Below are positions 9,401 to 14,221 of a stretch of 14,221 nt of DNA, one piece after another. This DNA comes from Gamarada debralockiae (Eukaryota; Ascomycota; Leotiomycetes; Helotiales; Hyphodiscaceae). Below the pieces are notes generated by a model. That model was not told the DNA's origin. It searched no databases and saw only the letters and a list, made by a program, of their open reading frames with translations. The position numbers and the translations under genes are program-made. The stretch is taken from contig NXFV01000496.1 in assembly GCA_002803225.1 (NCBI GenBank), positions 1 to 14,221 of the forward strand, in the 5' to 3' direction. Numbering within the stretch: position 1 is the stretch's first letter; each line of letters opens with the position of its first letter.

Positions 9401-10230
9401 ATTGATTTCTTAACTATTACTACTATTTCTTGCCTTCTAAAATACTACTTAATAATAGTATATTAACTAAAACCGAAGAAGAAGAGGCCTATAGAGATAG
9501 CGGGTTTAATATTACTTATTTATAACTATTATTAGACAATTTTCTTTTTAAAGATAAAGGCTTACGATTTATTAATTGTCTATATAACTAAAGTCTAATA
9601 ATATATCTTTTTTAATCTTCTAGGCACAAGATTCTATTCCCTTTTAATATACCTTTTAATACCTTTCTCCCTTAAGTCTAGGAAAATCACTTAAACTTAT
9701 ACTTAAACTTGTGTCTGTAAGTCTTGTTTTCTAATAGTATAGCTCTTTGATATAGGAAAAATACTCTTAAGGGCAAGAATCCTATAATTAAATAAAGAAT
9801 TAAGAGAATTAAAAGATAAAATCTTATAATAATCTTATTTCTTAGCTTTTAGACTTCCTTTTATTTATACTTTACCTTTAAAGGCATTATAATTTACTTA
9901 GTAGGTAGTATAGACTATCTTATTTAATTTCTTCCCTTTATAATAGCTTTAAGATTTATACTTCCTAATATCTTATTCTTTAGAAATTTAATTTTTTTTT
10001 TTAGCTAACCTCTCCTTTTTCCCAAATTAAGTTTAGCTATTAGCCCACTAAGGCCTCTATAACTTCTACTTATAACTATAAGTCTTAAATATATCCTAAC
10101 TAAGCCAAAAACCTCTCTTATATACTAATAATAGTGCCTAAGATCTAATATTAATAAAGCTATAAACTAGGGTAAGTCTAAGCCTAGTAACTAATAGTAT
10201 AATAAGACCTAAGGTTATAATTTAACATAT
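9400..10230 (-). other. untranslated leader of the Gypsy element
   Basis: Between the LTR-like block and the first coherent gag codons lies about 800 bases with dense stops in all frames. I found no coding signal. A primer-binding site should lie at the LTR end of this stretch, but no match to a tRNA 3' end could be picked with confidence; RIP would blur one. The gag frame may begin somewhat upstream of 9400, because residues in the same frame near 9480-9540 are partly readable. Confidence 0.4.
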
Positions 10231-10640
10231 ATCAAATTATTCTGGAATACTTTGTGTACTAGCTAAGACAAAAAACAAGCAAATAAGACAAATAACAATT
10301 AAAGTATCTCTTACTAAAAGTACAAATAGCCTTACTTAGCTATAAAGAAATCCTCTCTATATAAGTCACTAGATATAGAGGGGCGAAATACAAGTATAAG
10401 CGCTTCTTAATTGTATTATATATCGCACGTGCTCTTAGTAAGGGATAAAACTAAAATAAAAACTAACAATATAAAACAAAGGTTATAGTACTTAAATGCA
10501 CTATAGAATATATACAAAAAAACGAGATATATAATTATAATGTTTTCTAAGTACTACTTTAGTTGCGAAGGCTATTTATCCCCCGCTAACACGTGACGAA
10601 ACTAGCTAAGTGAGGTTCTTATAATTGTAAGACCTACTAA
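10230..10640 (-). repeat. probable 5' LTR of the Gypsy element
   Basis: Read on the minus strand this block is homologous to 13377-13760 on the + strand. Bases 10421-10450 are the exact reverse complement of 13569-13598 (30 of 30). Further matching parts are the stretch around ACCTCRCTTAGCTRG with CACGTG (10590-10595), a run ending in TTATACTTGTATTTCG (complement of 10385-10400), and the ATATYTAGTGACTTA part (near 10360-10375). Its place just upstream of gag on the same strand suits a 5' LTR. The outer end is uncertain: it could be at the palindrome (10613-10635) or a little beyond. CpA is unusually frequent at 10260-10300, so RIP has been weaker here. No 3' partner was found. Confidence 0.55.
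10613..10635. repeat. palindrome at LTR outer edge, CTTATAATTGTAAG core
   Basis: An imperfect 23-base inverted repeat centred on AATT, near the outer end of the minus-strand LTR-like block and 17 bases above a CACGTG. A near-identical palindrome occurs at 1389-1408, also next to CACGTG. It could be the joined TGTAAGACC / GGTCTTACA style ends of an LTR, a protein-binding site, or part of the LTR itself. Confidence 0.45.
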
Positions 10641-11015
10641 AAACCTGAAAAGTAAGGCAATAACAACTTTCCAGACACATTTCCCTGCTATATTATCCCT
10701 TAATAGTATTAATAGTATTAATAATATTAACCTTGTCGCCTTTAAGTAAATATTAAAGTAAACTTTAATATAAGCGAGTTGTAATTAGCTTGTCTATTCT
10801 CTTATAATCGCTGCCTAATACCTATAAGAGAAGAGCCTTTAAACCTTACTCCTTTAACTCTTTAATAACTTTAATACTTTTAATTAATTAACTTTAATAA
10901 TAACTTTATCGATAATATTATCTTCTTTCTTTTGTTATTAACTCGATCTTACTTTAGCTTAATTAAGTATTTCCTTTCTGTTATTATTACTAATAGACCT
11001 TTAGTCTAAAGCTTA

Positions 11016-11043
11016 ACCTTCTTACTTTGACCTTCTTACTTTG
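11016..11043. repeat. 14-bp tandem duplication
   Basis: ACCTTCTTACTTTG occurs twice back to back, followed by ACCTTAGG, the start of a third diverged copy. No function is evident. Confidence 0.85.
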
Positions 11044-11219
11044 ACCTTAGGCCTTATAGTATATTTCCTCCTTAGAAGTTATATTCCCTCTCGCTATATA
11101 AATAATCTAATATTCCTTAAGGTTCTTTTTATCGATTAATAATGTCTTTGTTTCCTTTATAGTCAATAGCATTAGGAAGTTCCTTTTCTTTTCTTCTCCC
11201 CTTAAGTTGACTTTAGACT

Positions 11220-11640
11220 AACTATGTATATAGCTTCGCCTTTACCTTGAATTAAAATCCTTGATCCTTTTAGCTCTTGATTTATACTTCTTACCCTTAA
11301 TTTAATCTTCGAATAAGAACTCCTTTCCTTCCTTTCTTCCTTCCTTCTCTTCCTCTCAAATTAACCTTACTATATTAATATTACTATATAAAGGTCGATC
11401 TCTCTTTAAATATATACTCTTAGGTAAGTAAGTAAAGGCTTTAATGAGAAGTATTCCCTTCTTAATAAGGCATTAGTATATAACAATATACTCGGAAATA
11501 TATAAATACCTCTTAGATACTTCTTCAAATATACTTCCTTTAGGAAAATACAATATTTAATTATTAAGTCGCCTCTCTTAAGCCCTTACTATAGTCTCCC
11601 TTATAGTAAGCCTTGGCCTTTTATGTATCTATGTCTTATT
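11220..11640 (-). pseudogene. possible degenerate coding segment, unidentified
   Basis: The minus-strand frame starting at 11640 has only about eight stops in 140 codons, fewer than its AT-rich surroundings, and reads in pieces such as KRPRLTIRETIVRA, YFPKGSIFEEVSKRYLYISE and KGILLIKAFTYLPKS. It ends in a run of Glu, Lys and Gly codons that is just the pyrimidine tract at 11320-11357. The lower stop density may be only a by-product of purine skew. I do not recognise the product. Confidence 0.15.
11320..11357. repeat. 38-base pyrimidine tract
   Basis: Only C and T across the tract, built of CCTT-like units. It is a simple-sequence region with no promoter evidence near it. Confidence 0.8.
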
Positions 11641-11715
11641 AAAACCCCTGTCCTTCCCTATTATCTCTTTTCTACTAAAGTAAATAGACCTCCCGCTCCC
11701 TTAGCTAACTTCTTC

Positions 11716-11769
11716 TAGACTTCCTAGACTTACTAGACTTACTAGACTAGCTAGACTAGCTAGACTAGC
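11716..11769. repeat. 9-bp tandem repeat, six copies
   Basis: TAGAC recurs at 11716, 11725, 11734, 11743, 11752 and 11761, with intervening bases grading from TTCC through TTAC to TAGC. Two further TAGAC follow at 11780 and 11785 out of period. The last copies contain the self-complementary CTAG and AGCT, so the block can fold. Confidence 0.85.
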
Positions 11770-13376
11770 CTCTCTCCTTAGACTAGACCCTAGATCTTTC
11801 CTTTTATCTTTGTTTACTATTTTATTATCTTTTCTTTTAAGTCCTAGTAGATTAACTATAACTTTTATATTAGTTAACTCTTATTTAAGTTTAGACTTAT
11901 TTAATAAGAGATTACTATTACCTATAGAATAGCCGTTAAACTCTCTTAATAGGCTTATACGCTCCTCTAGTATAAAGTTGAAATTTAATTGTATTAGACT
12001 AGAGAGGGGGTAGTAGTCTCTTATTAAACTCGTTTTATTCTTTTTTAAGGGGAGTAATTCTCTCCTTATTCTTTTTAAATACTTAATTCTATCTATGATT
12101 TAGTGTTTTACTCTTCTTCTTTATCTTTACTAAGTATTTAAATCCTTAATTATACTCTTTATACTATAAGAGGTCTAAAATAGCTAGTACTAGCTCAAAT
12201 ATATAAAGATTCTTAGTACTAGAGAATTTGTTCTTTATTGATACTAAGTAAGGGGAATTATAACTTCGCTGTTTTTAGTACAATAGAATTAAGTTCTTGC
12301 CCTAGTAGTTCTCTTTATAGAGTTCTATTTTTATTTAGTACTATAGATAAAATTATGTTAATACTAAGCTTAAAACAAGGCTAAGAATATCTCTGTACTT
12401 ACTATAGATATTTTAGGCTTTTATATTTAAATTATCTTTGCTATCTATAATATATACTAACTCAATTAAAAAAGAATAAAAGAAGAGTAAATAAAGCTAT
12501 TTATTAGACTAAAAGACTTAGGTCGTTTTATATAAAATACTACTTCATTTCTAATACTTTAAATACTCTCTCTTCTCGATTATCTCCTCTCCTAACTATA
12601 CTTTATCTTATATTATTATATAATATACTCTTAAAAATATATACTTTAGTTTAGTGCTTATTATAAGAATTAAAAGAATATTAATTGCTATATATAATAG
12701 TCTTAGCTAGCGCTTTCGTTATTAATCTTAATATTACTATTTAAGTACTTATATCTTACTAATATTATATAGTTTACTATTATAATAGTCTTTATATTTA
12801 TCTTAACTAGCTAGTTAAGTATACTTTCTTAAATCTTAGGTAATTTAATTAAATATATTAGGCTTTCGTTTTAAGAGCGATCTAGTAATAGACTTAAGTA
12901 AAGTTAAAGTATTCTCTTAATATATCTCCTATAGCTCTTTAACCTTTTTTAAGATTAGTTTAACTTACTTTAGCTTTTAATTCGTGTATATATACTTTAT
13001 ACAGTAGTTTAGATAAAGAATAAGAGCGGCAGTATAGTATAGAGAGTCGTCTGTTTTATAGTAATACTTATTAAAGGTCTCCTATCCCTTTTGAATTTAA
13101 GCTTAAAAGTTATTATTTAAAGAGAAGTTATTCTTTATATAAAATTAGTATAACTTTCTTCTTAAAAGGGACAAAGATTACTTATAAGTAAAGTTTAAAA
13201 GTAATAAATAAGAATATCTATTACAAACAAAATACAATCAATTGTAGCCTTATCTTCTTTAGTCTCGAGAGTTATATAGTGAAATAGCTAAAGGAATACC
13301 TTAATAGTACAAAGTCTCTCTTAATTAGTAGAATCAAAGTAATTAGCCTTTAGATCTAAGAAGTATTACTTTGTAT

Positions 13377-13760
13377 TGTAGTGGGGAAATCGGTCACGTT
13401 GATGCCAACCTCGCTTAGCTGGATGTCACGTGCCAGCCGGGCATATTTTGTCTTTTGCAGCTAGACCTTACATAGACACCTATATATATATTACAATTGT
13501 ATAACTTGTTTTCTAATGTATTTTTGTAGTGCGTTCAAGTACATGACCTTCGTTTTATATTGTTTTTGTTTTATCCCTTACTAAGAGCACGTGCGATACA
13601 TAGTGCAATCGGGACGCACTTATACTTGTATTTCGTTCCTTCTATATTAGTGACTTACGTAAAGAGCCTTTTTTACAGTCAAGTAAAGGCATTTACATTC
13701 TTAAGTAAGGGATATTTACTTTGTTTACTTTAGTTCTAATACTTTTAAGTTATATAAGAT
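13377..13760 (+). repeat. second LTR-like block, opposite strand, partly RIP-free
   Basis: Begins with TGTAGTGGGG, a plausible LTR start with TG, and shares with the complement of 10230-10640 the same order of blocks: ACCTCGCTTAGCTGG (13409-13423), CACGTG (13427-13432), a 30-base perfect match (13569-13598), TTATACTTGTATTTCG (13620-13635) and TAGTGACTTA (near 13650). Unlike the rest of the window, 13377-13560 keeps CpA, TpG and CpG (for example TGATGCCAACC, CCAGCCGGGC), so it has largely escaped RIP. The end is set by fading similarity. It may be the 5' LTR of a second element running to the right, or a solo LTR. Confidence 0.55.
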
Positions 13761-13925
13761 AGTTTAAGGGATAATTGTTTTAGGGTTATTATATATTTTA
13801 AGATATAGCGCTATTATATAAGAGAGCTTAGTTTAACTTAATAGAATTAAGTTTATTAGATTAAGTTATTTTATATTTTAAGTATAGTTTAAGGCTTATA
13901 ATATAAGTTATAGGTACTATAGACA

Positions 13926-14221
13926 AAGAGTCGAAATAGTTTTAGTTATAGGTACCTCTTACTAAGGTCCAAGTGGATTATAAGCAATAGCTAATTCTAT
14001 AAGAAAAGGAGTAGAAATAAGTAAAATTATAGTAAGATCTATAGCTTTACTTAAGGTAGAGGTCTAACTTTAAAGGGACTTAGATAGTATAATAAAGGAA
14101 AGGGGCAAGTATTAAGAAAGTCTCCTAGGACCTTATTAGGAAGGATAAAGAGGTATTAGAGAGCCTAGGAACTAAGTCCTAATTATATTTTATATTATAA
14201 TCCTCCTGATCTTTTGTATTA
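13926..14221 (+). pseudogene. degenerate frame after second LTR, possible gag start, cut by window edge
   Basis: In the frame beginning AGA at 13926, about 95 codons carry only around seven stops and read RVEIVLVIGTSY, AIANSIRKGVEISKIIVRS and RDLDSIIKERGKY. The first two lie about 15 codons apart. The stops are TAA/TAG, as for RIP of Gln codons. Its position after a + strand LTR-like block suggests the amino end of Gag of a second element, but I found no similarity to the gag frame of the first element and cannot name it. Confidence 0.25.

Larger units (their letters stand above)
2578..10640 (-). mobile_element. RIP-degraded Ty3/Gypsy LTR retrotransposon (5' LTR to end of pol)
   Basis: On the minus strand, two long degenerate frames can be read in the order gag, aspartic protease, reverse transcriptase, RNase H, integrase, which is the Ty3/Gypsy order (Copia elements have integrase before RT). 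The frames hold register for about 2.8 kb and 4.0 kb with many TAA/TAG stops but no detectable indel, the pattern expected of RIP rather than slow random decay. An LTR-like block lies upstream of gag at 10230-10640, with a leader of about 800 bases between. The downstream LTR could not be identified, so the left limit given is the end of pol, not the element border. The element cannot move by itself: stops interrupt every domain and active-site residues are changed. Family-level naming is from recalled protein motifs; no database was searched. Confidence 0.9.
10641..13376. other. 2.7 kb AT-rich region between the two LTR-like blocks
   Basis: No gene recognised on either strand. The + strand is pyrimidine-skewed from about 10.9 to 12.6 kb, which makes minus-strand frames Lys/Glu/Arg-rich and less stop-dense, but no protein motif stands out. 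CpA is retained in a patch at 10650-10690. Short tandem repeats are scattered through it: a 9-base unit TTAATAGTA three times at 10700-10726, and those listed separately. This may be the remains of another repeat or ordinary intergenic DNA hit by RIP spreading from its neighbours. Confidence 0.4.

Noticed and set aside
2060..12100. Possible LTR pair from the shared words AAATACTTAATTCT at about 2064 and 12078
   Set aside because: Similarity stops after some 15-25 bases on both sides.
1..14221. Mitochondrial or bacterial AT-rich genome
   Set aside because: No organellar or bacterial gene is present; the content is Ty3/Gypsy frames with dinucleotide-biased stops, typical of RIP in fungal nuclear DNA. 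A centromeric or telomere-proximal location is possible but not shown.

Overview
This window looks like a stretch of AT-rich, gene-empty heterochromatin from a filamentous fungus (probably an ascomycete). It has been heavily mutated by repeat-induced point mutation (RIP). The signs are visible directly: TpA is everywhere, CpA and TpG are scarce over most of the window, no frame stays open beyond about 70 codons, and the recognisable proteins are broken almost only by TAA/TAG stops that sit where Gln, Trp or Arg codons are expected. I see no intact gene, no RNA gene and no host gene.

The main occupant is one RIP-killed Ty3/Gypsy LTR retrotransposon on the minus strand, running from about 10.6 kb down to about 2.6 kb. 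In the direction of transcription it holds an LTR-like block (10640-10230), an untranslated leader (10230-9400), a gag-protease frame (9400-6570) and a pol frame (6576-2578) with reverse transcriptase, RNase H, zinc-binding integrase domain, integrase core and a charged C-terminal tail. The order gag-PR-RT-RH-IN is that of Ty3/Gypsy elements. Each frame can be followed for thousands of bases without an indel. Pol lies in the -1 frame relative to gag-protease, which suggests that the living element used -1 ribosomal frameshifting. Many catalytic and zinc-binding residues have been changed by RIP-type transitions, so the element is dead.

Right of it, 10.64-13.38 kb is AT-rich and pyrimidine-skewed on the + strand, with several short tandem repeats and no gene I can name. 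From 13377 a second LTR-like block lies on the + strand, facing the first one head to head. It shares a perfect 30-base inverted match with the first block, and its first part has largely escaped RIP. A degenerate frame follows it to the window edge and could be the start of a second element.

Left of pol, 1.4-2.58 kb holds a C5T19 tract, a six-copy 15-bp minisatellite and non-coding AT-rich DNA. Around 1.27-1.41 kb is a short, decayed LTR-like piece. Bases 1-1270 are degenerate and unidentified. A clear 3' LTR matching the 5' LTR was not found, so the left border of the Gypsy element is open. The window is best read as a fossil record of genome defence rather than as a working system.
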